DNA of 64,000 nucleotides from CAWAPS01 sp963783945 (lineage in GTDB: Bacteria; Actinomycetota; Acidimicrobiia; Acidimicrobiales; Palsa-688): the NCBI GenBank assembly GCA_963783945.1, contig CAWAPS010000005.1, positions 186,001 to 250,000 on the forward strand. The letters run 5' to 3'. A program made the position numbers and the translations under genes. The notes below the pieces were generated by a model. It did not search any database. It saw only the letters and a program-made list of their open reading frames with translations, and was not told where the DNA came from. This document shows, piece by piece, positions 43,374 to 52,237 of the stretch (positions within the stretch are counted from its first letter, which is position 1; every line of letters starts with the position of its first letter).

Positions 43374-43772
43374 GTGACAGCCTCGGTATCCCTCGCCACC
43401 CTCGACCAGATCCGGGAATGGTGCGTCGTCGCCGCTCGGGCGTGCTGGGCGAAGGGAGGTGAGGAAACCGTGGTCCTCTCGGTGGCCAAGACCCTGGCCA
43501 TTACCGACGCCTTCGTCATCACCAGCGGGACCAACCCCCGCATGGTTCGGACCATGGCTGAGGAGGTCGAAGAGAAGGTCAAAGCGGCGGGCGGGCCGGC
43601 CCCCATGCGCATCGAAGGGCTCGACGACGCCCGGTGGGTTCTCATGGACTACGGAGACTTCGTGGTGCACCTGATGTTGACCGAGGCCCGCGACTTCTAC
43701 CAGCTCGACCGCCTCTGGTCCGATTCCGAGCAGTGGAACTGGCAGGAGGAGGCCCTGGCCTCGGGGGAGTAG
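43374..43772 (+). CDS. rsfS: Ribosomal silencing factor RsfS
   Basis: Binds L14 and blocks subunit joining in starvation. GTG 43374 gives 132 residues with family features AITDAFVITSGTNPRMVRTMAEEVEE, ARWVLMDYGDFVVHLM and ARDFYQLDRLWSD. The frame is open from 43287 but this start fits family length. It follows nadD and the small membrane protein. Confidence 0.95.
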   Translation: MTASVSLATLDQIREWCVVAARACWAKGGEETVVLSVAKTLAITDAFVITSGTNPRMVRTMAEEVEEKVKAAGGPAPMRIEGLDDARWVLMDYGDFVVHLMLTEARDFYQLDRLWSDSEQWNWQEEALASGE

Positions 43773-43846
43773 CGGGCGACCCGGACCCGGGAACGACAGC
43801 GGCACCGGTCCGGGTTCTCTGATGCGGCACATGCCACAATGCTCCG

Positions 43847-44305
43847 GTGCACATCCCGGCCAAGGTCGACTACGGCATGCGAGCCCTTCTCGAGTTGGCG
43901 AGCCAGGGCGCGCCAACCACTGGCGAGACGCTTGCCAGTGCCCAAGGACTGCCGGTCAAGTTCCTTGCTGCCATCCTCAACGACTTGCGGCGGGCCGGGC
44001 TGGTACTCAGTCAGCGCGGCCTGGAGGGCGGTTATCGGCTGGCCCGCCCCGCTTCTCAGATCTCCGCGGCCGACGTGATGCGGGCCCTGGACGGTCCCCT
44101 CGCCGAGGTGCGGGGGTTGCGGCCCGAGATGGCCAACTACGAAGGCGCAGCCGAGCATCTTCAGGACGTCTGGGTCGCCACCAGGGCCAGCCTGCGCGCC
44201 GTGCTCGAGCGGGTGAGCCTCGAGGACGTTGTCAAGGGGACACTTCCCGGACCCGTCGCCCGGCTGGTGGCCGATCCCGATTCCTGGGAGCCCCGGATTC
44301 GCTGA
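43847..44305 (+). CDS. Rrf2-family transcriptional regulator lacking Fe-S cysteines
   Basis: The 152-residue winged-helix protein starts MHIPAKVDYGMRALLELA and contains LPVKFLAAILNDLRRAGLV and the wing RGLEGGYRLARPA. There is no cysteine anywhere in it, so it cannot bind an IscR/NsrR-type cluster through cysteines. Such members include CymR, which controls sulfur assimilation. The sir-cysH operon with an inverted-repeat operator candidate lies about 3 kb away. That link is an inference. A hairpin follows the stop. Confidence 0.9.
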   Translation: MHIPAKVDYGMRALLELASQGAPTTGETLASAQGLPVKFLAAILNDLRRAGLVLSQRGLEGGYRLARPASQISAADVMRALDGPLAEVRGLRPEMANYEGAAEHLQDVWVATRASLRAVLERVSLEDVVKGTLPGPVARLVADPDSWEPRIR

Positions 44306-44356
44306 CGTCCCGGGTAAGAACACCGGCCGACACCCACCAGTAAGCCAGGGCGAGAG

Positions 44357-44388
44357 AAGTGCCCGACCCTGCAGAGGGCCGGGCACTT
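44357..44388 (+). terminator. Hairpin downstream of the Rrf2 gene
   Basis: AAGTGCCCG (44357-44365) pairs with CGGGCACTT (44380-44388), with an inner CCCT/AGGG stem and a short T run after it. It resembles a weak intrinsic terminator. Confidence 0.55.
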
Positions 44389-44533
44389 TCGCAACGTGTC
44401 CCGAAGTCGGGGGCGTTCAGATCCGGGAGAGCCGTAAGCAGTCGGTAGAGCCGTAAGCGGTTCGGCCCCCGGCCGCCTCAGCCTCGACGCGTTTGATTGG
44501 CCGGCTCCGCCCGCCGGGCGGAACGGCGCATGT

Positions 44534-44704
44534 CTACCATCGGCCGTACCAGCGGCGCCGGCTTCCGGCTTCGCCCGCACCGACCGCCCAACCGATCAGC
44601 CAGAGGATGAGCACGGCCAGGGCAATCCACCACAGGACGTGGACCGCGAATCCGAGACCGCCCAGGATCAGGGCCAGCAAGAGGATCAGCACCACAGCAA
44701 GCAT
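44534..44704 (-). CDS. DUF5670-type 56-residue hydrophobic protein
   Basis: Small membrane protein. The minus-strand ATG at 44704 has AAGGAGTGAG about ten bases before it. The sequence is two short hydrophobic helices, MLAVVLILLLALILGGLGF and LWWIALAVLILWLIGW, ending in a basic SRRRWYGRW tail. This matches the lmo0937/DUF5670 family of short hydrophobic proteins, often stress-induced; no biochemical role is known. It is flanked by stress-type small genes. Confidence 0.8.
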   Translation of the reverse strand: MLAVVLILLLALILGGLGFAVHVLWWIALAVLILWLIGWAVGAGEAGSRRRWYGRW

Positions 44705-44936
44705 TAGGGCTCACTCCTTATTCGAGATCGCCACTGCGGAGGACGAGCTCGTCATCCAGGCAGGGGCGGGGGTTTCGGCTACCTCTACCCAGGCGTCCGA
44801 TCCTCCAATCGCGTCCACCGTGGCCCCGGCTCCCCGAGTCTGCTCATGTGAAAAACCGGCCCCCGATGGGTAGTACCAAGTGACGAGGCCGCCCTTGTCC
44901 GATGGCGGCCAGTAGACGGTTAGGCAGGAGCACGGA

Positions 44937-45404
44937 ATGAGTTTGCAGGACACGATCCCTTCGGAACTGCGGGACGCGGCCTACTCGATCGTCGACAGTC
45001 TGGATCTACCGGATGTCGTGGCGGCCGGGATCGGCTCGGCCGAGGAAGCGGTCGACAAGGTAGCCGGGTCGGCGCGACAGGCGGCGGGGTCGGCGCGACA
45101 GGCGGCGGGGTCGGCGCGACAGGCGGCGGCGCAAGCGTCTGGTCGGGGCAGGGATCTGGGCAGGCGGGCGGGCCACTCGCTCGAGGCGAATGCTCGCCCC
45201 GTGTTTGCATCCGCATCTGACGCGGTCCAGTCGACTGGGAAACGCTCTGGCGCTCGACGTTCTCCGCCCTCAACCGCGGCTCGCCGCTGGGGACTACTGC
45301 TTGTGGTGGTCGGCCTGCTGTTGGTTGGGGCGGCGGTCTGGCGGGGGGCGGCCGGCAAGGGAATTAGGCCAACCGACGGCGAGAGCGACGAAGTCCGAGG
45401 GTAG
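44937..45404 (+). CDS. Small membrane protein with heptad repeats
   Basis: Not recognised. The 155 residues have an acidic start, three perfect copies of GSARQAA at about residues 44-64 (a likely amphipathic helix), a basic stretch and a transmembrane helix near 117-135 (WGLLLVVVGLLLVGAAVW). The repeats are also perfect at the DNA level. ATG 44937. It is divergent from the DUF5670 gene; both could share stress regulation, which is a guess. Confidence 0.6.
   Translation: MSLQDTIPSELRDAAYSIVDSLDLPDVVAAGIGSAEEAVDKVAGSARQAAGSARQAAGSARQAAAQASGRGRDLGRRAGHSLEANARPVFASASDAVQSTGKRSGARRSPPSTAARRWGLLLVVVGLLLVGAAVWRGAAGKGIRPTDGESDEVRG
45066..45128. repeat. Three perfect tandem copies of a 21-bp coding repeat
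   Basis: GGGTCGGCGCGACAGGCGGC plus G is repeated at 45066, 45087 and 45108 without mismatch. Each copy encodes GSARQAA. The lack of silent changes points to recent expansion, and copy number may vary. Confidence 0.85.
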
Positions 45405-45692
45405 ACGCCGGCGGTAACGCTTTGGCCCGGGTTGATCGGCCCGCGTTATCGAGCAGGGTCGACGACCGGGGGTGACGGCATAGTCCCGGCCGCGGCGTTG
45501 GCGCCAGCGTCTGCCTGGCATTCCGCTGCTCGCGCCGCCGCTCCGCTTCTCGCGTAGCCGCTCCGCTCCTGCGGCGTCGGACACCCAAACCATTTGATTT
45601 CCGGTGGCCTGTTTGGATGCAAAGAGCCGGGGTATATCGGTAACAGCCCGTTATCAGACACTCAGTTTCTCTGAGGAGCTCGGGAGCGAACC

Positions 45693-47360
45693 ATGACAAC
45701 CATACAGCAGGAGTCCGTTTCTTCGACTGTGCCCACCAGTCTGGTCCCCGCCAGGATTGACCGGCTGAACTGGTCACGATTCCACACCAGGCTGGTGATT
45801 GCACTCGGAGTGGCGTGGATTCTCGATGGACTCGAGATCACTATCGCCAGCAACGCGACCGGCCTTATTTCGAGTAAAGACTCCCTGAATCTTTCGTCCG
45901 CTTCGGTCGCTTTCTCGGTGGGAACTATCTATCTCCTCGGAGAGGTTGCGGGCGCTCTATTCTTCGGTCGCCTGTCCGACAAGTGGGGCCGGCGCAACCT
46001 CTTCATGATCACTCTCGGGGTCTACCTCGTCGGCGGCGCGCTCACCGCTCTCACGCTGGGACACAGTCAGGGCTGGGTCTACTGGCTCGACGTGACCAGG
46101 TTCATCGCCGGTATGGGTATCGGTGGGGAGTACGCCGCGATCAACTCGGCTATAGACGAGTTGATCCCGGCCCGTTATCGCGGCCGAGTGGACATTGCGG
46201 TCAACGGTACGTACTGGGCTGGGGCGCTGCTTGCCTCCGTGCTCTTCGTGGTCTTAGTGAAGCATCTGCCCGGCTCGTACTCCTGGCGCATCGCCTTCCT
46301 GCTCGGCCCGGCCCTGGGCTTCCTCGTGCTGTTCGTCCGGCGCAATCTCCCGGAGAGCCCCAGGTGGCTGCTCATGCACGGCCGGGTCGAAGAAGCCGAG
46401 GAGGCGGTCGCCGACATCGAACGCCGGGTTACCGAGCACGGTGGAACCCTCGAACCGGTGGACGAGTCGAAGGCGCTGGAGATCCGGCCGCCGAGCAACA
46501 TCGGGTTCCTGGCGCTGGCCAGGACCCTGTTTGCTACCTACCCGCGCCGTTCCATCCTCGGGGCGTCGTTGATGATCACCCAGTCGTTCCTGTACAACGC
46601 CATCTTCTTCACGTATGCGCTGGTTCTGACCAAGATCTACGGGGTGCCCGGCAGCTCGACGGCGTACTACTTCATGTTCTTCGCCGCTGGCAACCTGCTG
46701 GGACCGTTGTTGATAGGCCGGCTGTTCGACACGATCGGTCGCAGGAAGATGATATCCGGCACCTACTTCATCTCCGGCGTCCTACTGGCCTTGAGCGCCT
46801 TCCTGTTCAAGGCGGGGGCGCTCAACGCGGTGACCCAGACGCTGTGCTGGTGCGTGATCTTCTTCTTCGCTTCCGCCGGGGCCAGCGCGGCATACCTGAC
46901 CGTGAGTGAGATCTTCCCGGTCGAGGTCCGGGCCAAGGCCATCGCCGTGTTCTTTGCTCTGGCCCAGACCTTCGGGGCCCTCGGGCCATGGCTGTACGGG
47001 AAGCTGATCGGCGACGGGAGCGACCACTTCGCCCTCTTCCTCGGGTACATGCTGGGGGCCAGCGTGATGATCATCGGCGCGATTGTCGAGGTCTTCCTCG
47101 GCGTCAATGCCGAGGGACGATCGCTGGAAGATGTGGCCCTGCCCATCGGCATCACCGAGGCCGGCGGTCCGTCCACCCGGCTGTCCAACGTCAGCGGTGC
47201 GCCGCGGCCCCCGGCCGCCCGCAGCGTCGTCGACCTCCGGTCGGAAGCCCCGGCGCCCGAGCGGTCTCCTCGCCCGGCAGCTGCGGGGTCGAACCCGCCT
47301 GACTCGGACTCTTCGACCACACGTGGACAGGAGCAACGGGCCAATCACGGGCGGCGCTAG
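45693..47360 (+). CDS. MFS transporter, sugar/organic-acid type
   Basis: Proton-coupled permease of unknown substrate. The 555 residues contain 12 hydrophobic segments, motif A twice (GRLSDKWGRRNLF and GRLFDTIGRRKMI), the sugar-porter-like GIGGEYAAINSAIDELIPARYRGRVD and PESPRWLL. The C-terminal 70 residues are hydrophilic and Pro/Ser-rich. It stands first in a block with an SDR dehydrogenase and a GH15 hydrolase. A 12-bp stem-loop separates it from the SDR gene. Confidence 0.88.
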   Translation: MTTIQQESVSSTVPTSLVPARIDRLNWSRFHTRLVIALGVAWILDGLEITIASNATGLISSKDSLNLSSASVAFSVGTIYLLGEVAGALFFGRLSDKWGRRNLFMITLGVYLVGGALTALTLGHSQGWVYWLDVTRFIAGMGIGGEYAAINSAIDELIPARYRGRVDIAVNGTYWAGALLASVLFVVLVKHLPGSYSWRIAFLLGPALGFLVLFVRRNLPESPRWLLMHGRVEEAEEAVADIERRVTEHGGTLEPVDESKALEIRPPSNIGFLALARTLFATYPRRSILGASLMITQSFLYNAIFFTYALVLTKIYGVPGSSTAYYFMFFAAGNLLGPLLIGRLFDTIGRRKMISGTYFISGVLLALSAFLFKAGALNAVTQTLCWCVIFFFASAGASAAYLTVSEIFPVEVRAKAIAVFFALAQTFGALGPWLYGKLIGDGSDHFALFLGYMLGASVMIIGAIVEVFLGVNAEGRSLEDVALPIGITEAGGPSTRLSNVSGAPRPPAARSVVDLRSEAPAPERSPRPAAAGSNPPDSDSSTTRGQEQRANHGRR

Positions 47361-47370
47361 CAGCCGTTAC

Positions 47371-47403
47371 CGGCAGAGAACCCACCGGTGCGGTTCTCTG
47401 CCG
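47371..47403 (+). terminator. Stem-loop between MFS and SDR genes
   Basis: CGGCAGAGAACC (47371-47382) is the exact reverse complement of 47392-47403 with a nine-base loop. No T run follows, so it may attenuate or protect the transcript rather than stop it. Confidence 0.5.
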
Positions 47404-47456
47404 CCTCATCGCCGCTCTCCGGTTGAGGCCACAGTCTCTGGGAAGGAATACGCACC

Positions 47457-48473
47457 ATGCCAGATCAGGTCGTAGTAGTCACGGGGGCGAGCGGGGGCAT
47501 AGGCCGGGCCGTCGCCGAAGCGTTCGGGAGCCGAGGCGCCAGTGTCGCCATGCTCAGCCGGGGGGGCCGGGGCCTGGATGCCGCGGCAGACGACGTAAAA
47601 CGGGCGGGCGGCAGCCCCGTCACCCTCGCGGTGGACATGGCCGACCCGAGTGCTGTGCTGGAGGCGGCGGACCGGATCGAAGGCGCGGTCGGCCCGATCG
47701 ACATCTGGGTCAACGTGGCGTTCTCATCGGTATTCGCACCGTTTTCCCAGATCGCGCCCGAGGAGTACAAGCGGGTCACCGAAGTCAGCTATCTCGGCTA
47801 CGTGTATGGCACCATGGCCGCGCTGAAGCACATGAAGCCCAGAGACCGCGGGACGATCGTGCAAGTCGGATCCGCCTTGGCCTACCGGGGCATCCCTCTG
47901 CAGACGGCCTACTGCGGGGCCAAACACGCGATCCAGGGCTTCCACGAGGCACTGCGCTGTGAGTTGCTGCACGAGAAGAGCAAGGTCCACGTGACCATGG
48001 TGCAGATGCCAGCCGTGAACACGCCGCAGTTTTCCTGGGTGTTGTCCCGGCTGCCACTGCACCCTCAGCCGGTGCCGCCGATCTATCAGCCCGAGGTGGC
48101 GGCCCGAGCCGTCATCTACGCGGCCGATCATCCCCTCAGGCGCGAGTACTGGGTCGGGTCGAGCACTGCTGCCACCCTGGCGGCCAACGCCATCGCGCCC
48201 GGGGTGCTCGACCGCTACCTCGCCCGGACCGCGTTCTCCGCCCAGCAGACGGATCATCCAAGGGACTCCGCAGCACCGACCAATCTCTGGGAGCCGGCGG
48301 ACGGGGCGGACGGCCGGGACTACGGGGCCCGGGGCAGCTTTGACCGCGAAGCCCATAGCCAGGACCCTCAGTTGTGGGTGTCGCAGCATCACGGTTTGCT
48401 CGGCGCCGGCCTGGTCGCGCTCGGCATGCTGACCCGGGCTGTTGCCACCCGGGCCAGGAACGGGCGGCGATGA
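47457..48473 (+). CDS. SDR-family oxidoreductase
   Basis: NAD(P)-dependent short-chain dehydrogenase with a C-terminal extension. TGASGGIGRAV is the cofactor glycine motif; VGSALAYRG then YCGAK (Ser and Tyr-x-x-x-Lys) are catalytic. The 338 residues exceed the 250 typical for the family; the last 110 include a hydrophilic stretch and a C-terminal hydrophobic segment (LLGAGLVALGMLTRAVA). The stop overlaps the next gene (ATGA). Substrate unknown. Confidence 0.9.
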   Translation: MPDQVVVVTGASGGIGRAVAEAFGSRGASVAMLSRGGRGLDAAADDVKRAGGSPVTLAVDMADPSAVLEAADRIEGAVGPIDIWVNVAFSSVFAPFSQIAPEEYKRVTEVSYLGYVYGTMAALKHMKPRDRGTIVQVGSALAYRGIPLQTAYCGAKHAIQGFHEALRCELLHEKSKVHVTMVQMPAVNTPQFSWVLSRLPLHPQPVPPIYQPEVAARAVIYAADHPLRREYWVGSSTAATLAANAIAPGVLDRYLARTAFSAQQTDHPRDSAAPTNLWEPADGADGRDYGARGSFDREAHSQDPQLWVSQHHGLLGAGLVALGMLTRAVATRARNGRR

Positions 48474-48805
48474 CCTTGGGTCGACTGGCCGCGCTCGCCC
48501 AGATCGCTCTCGGCGCGGTGGCTTTGGCCGCCCCGCGCACTACGGCCGGGGTGACGGCGCGGGTCGGAACGCCCGTGCCCGCCTGGATCGTCCGCGGCCT
48601 GGGTGCCCGGATGGTCCTCGAAGGCGCCCTGCTACGCCGCAATCACTCGAAGAGGGCGCTGCTGGTCGGGGCCGGAGTCGACGCCGTTCACGGCGCCAGC
48701 ATGATCGTGGTGGCGCGGCGTTCGTCCGGCTACCGCCGAATCGCACGGGCCGCCGCCGCTCTCGCCGGCGCCTCGGCGCTGCTCGAGCTAGTGGGCCGGC
48801 CATGA
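48470..48805 (+). CDS. Small membrane protein, DUF4267-like
   Basis: 111 residues with several Ala/Leu/Gly-rich hydrophobic segments (LAALAQIALGAVALAAP, LVGAGVDAVHGASMIVVA, AAAALAGASALLELVG). It overlaps both its neighbours by ATGA, so it is translated with the SDR and GH15 proteins. The DUF4267 suggestion is from general appearance and is weak. Confidence 0.65.
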   Translation: MTLGRLAALAQIALGAVALAAPRTTAGVTARVGTPVPAWIVRGLGARMVLEGALLRRNHSKRALLVGAGVDAVHGASMIVVARRSSGYRRIARAAAALAGASALLELVGRP

Positions 48806-50550
48806 CCGCCCTGAGCGAGCGGTTCCCACCTCACGCTCTAAGGGACTACACCTTCCTGGCCGATGGTGAACGCGGCGCTCTGCTTGGGCCGAGAGGCGAC
48901 ATCGTGTGGATGTGCGCCCCCGGCTGGGACAGCGATGCGGTGTTTGCCTCGCTGATCGGCGCCCCGGGCGTCTATGCCGTGACCCCGGCGGCCCGGTTCG
49001 TCTGGGGCGGGTCCTATGAAGCGGGTTCCCTCATCTGGAAGAGCCGGTGGGTGACAGACGAGGGCATCATCGAATGCCGTGAGGCGCTGGCCCTGCCCGC
49101 CGAACGGGACCGTCTGGTGCTCTTGAGGCGCGTTGTTGCGGTAGAAGGCGATGCCCGGGTGCGCGTCGATCTCGAGGCGCGCGCCGAGTTCGGCTCCAAG
49201 CCCCTGACCAAGGTGGCCCTCCAGGCGGGGATCTGGACCGCCCACACGGGGAACCTGGCCGTCCGCTGGCAGGGCGGCTCGTCGGCCAAGCCGTCCGCCG
49301 GCCGGGCCCGGCGAAGCCTCGGCATGGACCTGACCGTGCCGGCCGGCGGCCAGCACGATCTCGTACTGGAAATAAGCGCGGCGGGCCTGCCGGACGAACC
49401 GGTCGATGCCGATACGGCGTGGCGATCCAGCGAGGAGCACTGGCGGCGCGAGGTACCAGAGTTGACCGACTGCGTGAGTCGCTACGAGGCCCGTCACAGC
49501 TACGCCGTGCTCCGGGGTCTCACCGGGTCCGACGGCGGGATGGTCGCGGCCGCCACCACCAGCCTGCCCGAACGCATGGAAGCAGGCCGCAACTACGACT
49601 ACCGGTACGTCTGGATCCGCGATCAGTGCTACGCCGGGCACGCGGTGGCGGCGGTCGGCGGCGGACCTCTTCTGCTGGCCGCCGTTCGCTTCGTGACCGA
49701 TCGCCTCTTGGCCGACCGGGCCCAACTGGCACCGGCATACACGGCGGCCGGTGGGGAGGTACCCGACCAGCGGGACCTGGATCTTCCCGGCTACCCCGGG
49801 GGGTTCGACCGGATCGGCAACTGGGTCAACAAGCAGTTTCAACTCGACGCTTTCGGCGAGGCCCTTCTCCTGTACGCCGACGCGGCCCGCTGCGACGCCC
49901 TCGACCCCGAGGCCTGGCGAGCGGCGGAGATCGCGGCCGACGCGGTGGCCGCCCGTTGGACCGAACCGGACGCCGGTATCTGGGAGATCGAGAACCGGCT
50001 GTGGACCCACAGCAGGTTGACCGCCGCCGCTGGTCTGCGGGCCATATGCCAGGCCGCCCCCCTCGCCCGGGCGAGAGGCGATTGGTTGGCGCTGGCCGAC
50101 AAGATCGTCGCCGCGACAGCCTCGGCGGCGACCCACCCCGACGGCTACTGGCAGCGGGCTCCGGACGATCCTGCACTTGACGGGTCCCTTCTGCTGGCCG
50201 CCCTTCGCGGCGCGGTGCCGGCGGACGATCCCCGGACTGTCGCGACGATCGAGGCCTATCAAACCCAGCTCACGGTGGACGGGTACGCCTACCGGTTTCG
50301 CCAGGGCGAGGGGCACCTCTCCGACGAGGAAGGGTCCTTCACCCTGTGCGGATTCCTCATGGCCATGGCCCTCCAGCAACAAGGGGACCGGGTGGGTGCC
50401 CGGGGGTGGTGGGAACGCTCGCGGGCCTCTTGCGGGCCGGCCATGCTCTACTCCGAGGAATACGACGTGATCGAGCACCAGATGCGGGGCAACCTGCCGC
50501 AGGCCTTCGTTCACGCGCTCATGCTCGAGACCGCAGCCGCCCTGGACTGA
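48802..50550 (+). CDS. GH15-family glucoamylase/trehalase-like hydrolase
   Basis: Inverting alpha-glucosidase family acting on starch fragments or trehalose. From ATG 48802 it has 582 residues: an N-terminal beta domain (DYTFLADGERGALLGPRGDIVWMCAP) and an (alpha/alpha)6 barrel with YDYRYVWIRDQCYAGHA, IWEIENRLWTHSRL and, at the end, YSEEYD...GNLPQAFVHAL. Glu residues in the last two are the expected catalytic pair. There is no signal peptide, so it acts in the cytoplasm. A trehalase role is plausible but unproved. Confidence 0.9.
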   Translation: MTALSERFPPHALRDYTFLADGERGALLGPRGDIVWMCAPGWDSDAVFASLIGAPGVYAVTPAARFVWGGSYEAGSLIWKSRWVTDEGIIECREALALPAERDRLVLLRRVVAVEGDARVRVDLEARAEFGSKPLTKVALQAGIWTAHTGNLAVRWQGGSSAKPSAGRARRSLGMDLTVPAGGQHDLVLEISAAGLPDEPVDADTAWRSSEEHWRREVPELTDCVSRYEARHSYAVLRGLTGSDGGMVAAATTSLPERMEAGRNYDYRYVWIRDQCYAGHAVAAVGGGPLLLAAVRFVTDRLLADRAQLAPAYTAAGGEVPDQRDLDLPGYPGGFDRIGNWVNKQFQLDAFGEALLLYADAARCDALDPEAWRAAEIAADAVAARWTEPDAGIWEIENRLWTHSRLTAAAGLRAICQAAPLARARGDWLALADKIVAATASAATHPDGYWQRAPDDPALDGSLLLAALRGAVPADDPRTVATIEAYQTQLTVDGYAYRFRQGEGHLSDEEGSFTLCGFLMAMALQQQGDRVGARGWWERSRASCGPAMLYSEEYDVIEHQMRGNLPQAFVHALMLETAAALD

Positions 50551-50811
50551 GATTCGGGAGTCGAGTGGGGGTTTGTGCCGTTTTCTGAGGCAGATGAAAT
50601 ACGCGGCCGAGCCCGGCGGCAGAGGAGGAGAAGACCGCCAGCCGCGCCGCCTCGGCTCCGTCGTCACCGGTCGCCGTCGCGACATGCGAAGCCTGATCCG
50701 ATTGGGGCAAGAGCCGGGACTCGTCGCCAGCCCTGAGCCTCGAAAACCCAGAAACTGCAACTAGCGTTATCGCTCTCAGCCTGCTAATCGAGACGGATCA
50801 GAGGAGGAATC

Positions 50812-51168
50812 ATGATCAAAGAGCTCACCGGCCTGCCTGACGGAGTCATCGGGTTCGAGGCCAGCGGCAAGCTGCAGGCCGAAGACTATCGGGACGTCCT
50901 GCTGCCGGCTCTCGAACGGGCGGCCAAAGCCGGAGAGGTCCGCTTCGTCATCGTCCTGCGGGACTTCGGAGGGATGACCACCAGCGCGCTGTGGCAGGAC
51001 CTCAAGATCGGCTTCGAACACCTCCGGGCGTGGAAACGCATCGCCTTGGTGACCGATATCGAGTGGGCCCGCCACATGACATCGTTTTTCGGCTGGATGA
51101 CCCCCGGCCAGACCAAGACGTTCTCGATCGCCGAGCAAGACGAGGCGCTCAATTGGGTGGCCGGCTGA
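50812..51168 (+). CDS. SpoIIAA/STAS-like protein (DUF3478)
   Basis: 118-residue protein of the SpoIIAA-like family with the pattern GFEASGKLQAEDYRDVLLPAL, VRFVIVLRDFGG and RIALVTDIEWARHMTSFFGW. The family folds like anti-sigma-factor antagonists and has proposed lipid-binding roles. A clear AGAGGAGG site precedes ATG 50812. It has no partner kinase nearby. Confidence 0.85.
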   Translation: MIKELTGLPDGVIGFEASGKLQAEDYRDVLLPALERAAKAGEVRFVIVLRDFGGMTTSALWQDLKIGFEHLRAWKRIALVTDIEWARHMTSFFGWMTPGQTKTFSIAEQDEALNWVAG

Positions 51169-51218
51169 GGGCTTGATCGTCTGGCGGCCAGGACCACGAA
51201 CACCGGGTCACCACTCCG

Positions 51219-51572
51219 TCACAGACCCCCTCGACCCTGATCGGCCTCCTCCTCCACCGTGAGCTCGGCTGTCGGGTCGGCCTCGAGCCGCTCGTCGGGG
51301 ATCGGCTGCCCGCTCCGTACCGAACGACCGAAGGTCCCCGATTGCAGACGCGCTTGCGCCCGGTCGAGCGCCGCCAGCCGGTCCCTGATACCAGAGACGA
51401 CGGCTTCGGTTCCCGCCTCAGCCGTAAGCGGTTCGGCCCCGTCGTAGAGGTCGCCGGTATCCCCGATTGTCGACCGTTCGTCGCGGGCGTCGTCGTCGGC
51501 GTCGTTAAGCGATCGTTCGAGCCTGGTGCGCTCGTCGGCCAGCAATTGCCTGGCCCTTTGTTCCTCCATCAT
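51219..51572 (-). CDS. TraR/DksA-like protein without zinc cysteines
   Basis: 117 residues: an N-terminal coiled-coil hairpin (RQLLADERTRLERSLNDADDD) and a C-terminal segment that resembles DksA-type proteins (LAALDRAQARLQSGTFGRSVRSGQPIPDERLEADPTAEL). There are no cysteines, so the C4 zinc finger is absent. AGAGGAGAG lies just before tandem ATGs at 51572/51569. It may bind the RNA polymerase secondary channel. Confidence 0.8.
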   Translation of the reverse strand: MMEEQRARQLLADERTRLERSLNDADDDARDERSTIGDTGDLYDGAEPLTAEAGTEAVVSGIRDRLAALDRAQARLQSGTFGRSVRSGQPIPDERLEADPTAELTVEEEADQGRGGL

Positions 51573-51676
51573 CTCTCCTCTCGCGGCTGCCCGTCGAGCT
51601 ACCCTTTTGCGGCTCAGCACCGCACGCGACTGCCATCTAAACAGGTTCGCAGCGCTCCGATCGTCAGAAGGGTTCG

Positions 51677-52144
51677 CTATGAGCGCGGGAGCCCGGGCCA
51701 GTAGGGACCTTTCTTGTCGCCCCCCGCTTCGATGACCGGGACCACGTCGTAGTAGTAAGCCACGAGCTCGGTGATCTTCCCATTTCGGACCGTCACGATC
51801 TCGACCATCCGGTTGGGTGCCGATCGCCCGGTATCCCGTGATTCAAACGTGAACGAGGCCAGAGTGACGACCTTGTCCTCCCCGGCGTCGAGGTACTGGA
51901 GGTCCACACCGCCGGGGGTGTTCCACAGGTCCCGGAACTGCTCGCCCATCTTCAAGAAACTGTCGTGCCCCACGTAGTCTCCGCCATGAGGCAGTGAGGG
52001 GCAGGCGTGGAAGGCCACATCGGGATCGAGCAGATCCAGAATCTCTTGCAGGCGCCTTTCTGATTCGGCAGGGTCCTCCTCGGCGAGGGACGGAACCATC
52101 AGCGATTCGAACCGCCGCACCACCTCGACATTTTCCTTCGACAA
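51677..52144 (-). CDS. SnoaL/NTF2-like protein
   Basis: 155-residue cone-fold protein of the SnoaL/ketosteroid-isomerase type (ENVEVVRRFESLMV, YVGHDSFLKMGEQFRDLW, VEIVTVRNGKITELVAYYYD). Members bind or isomerise hydrophobic substrates, but the sequence does not identify the ligand. It lies after the CoA-transferase in the same direction, so it may belong to the acyl-CoA operon. Confidence 0.85.
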   Translation of the reverse strand: MSKENVEVVRRFESLMVPSLAEEDPAESERRLQEILDLLDPDVAFHACPSLPHGGDYVGHDSFLKMGEQFRDLWNTPGGVDLQYLDAGEDKVVTLASFTFESRDTGRSAPNRMVEIVTVRNGKITELVAYYYDVVPVIEAGGDKKGPYWPGLPRS

Positions 52145-52237
52145 TGTGCCTTCTCCCGGTTTCGCGGATAGTGATTCTGGACATTACTTAGCGACGCCGG
52201 CGGCCGCCACGCCAGTCCAGAGGCTACAAATTCTTGG

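Noticed and set aside
44711..44953. 80-residue minus-strand frame upstream of the DUF5670 gene
   Set aside because: No family resemblance, odd composition, and it covers the likely promoter and ribosome-binding site of the small gene.
48838..50760. 640-residue minus-strand frame opposite the GH15 gene
   Set aside because: Shadow frame; GH15 on the plus strand has the catalytic motifs.
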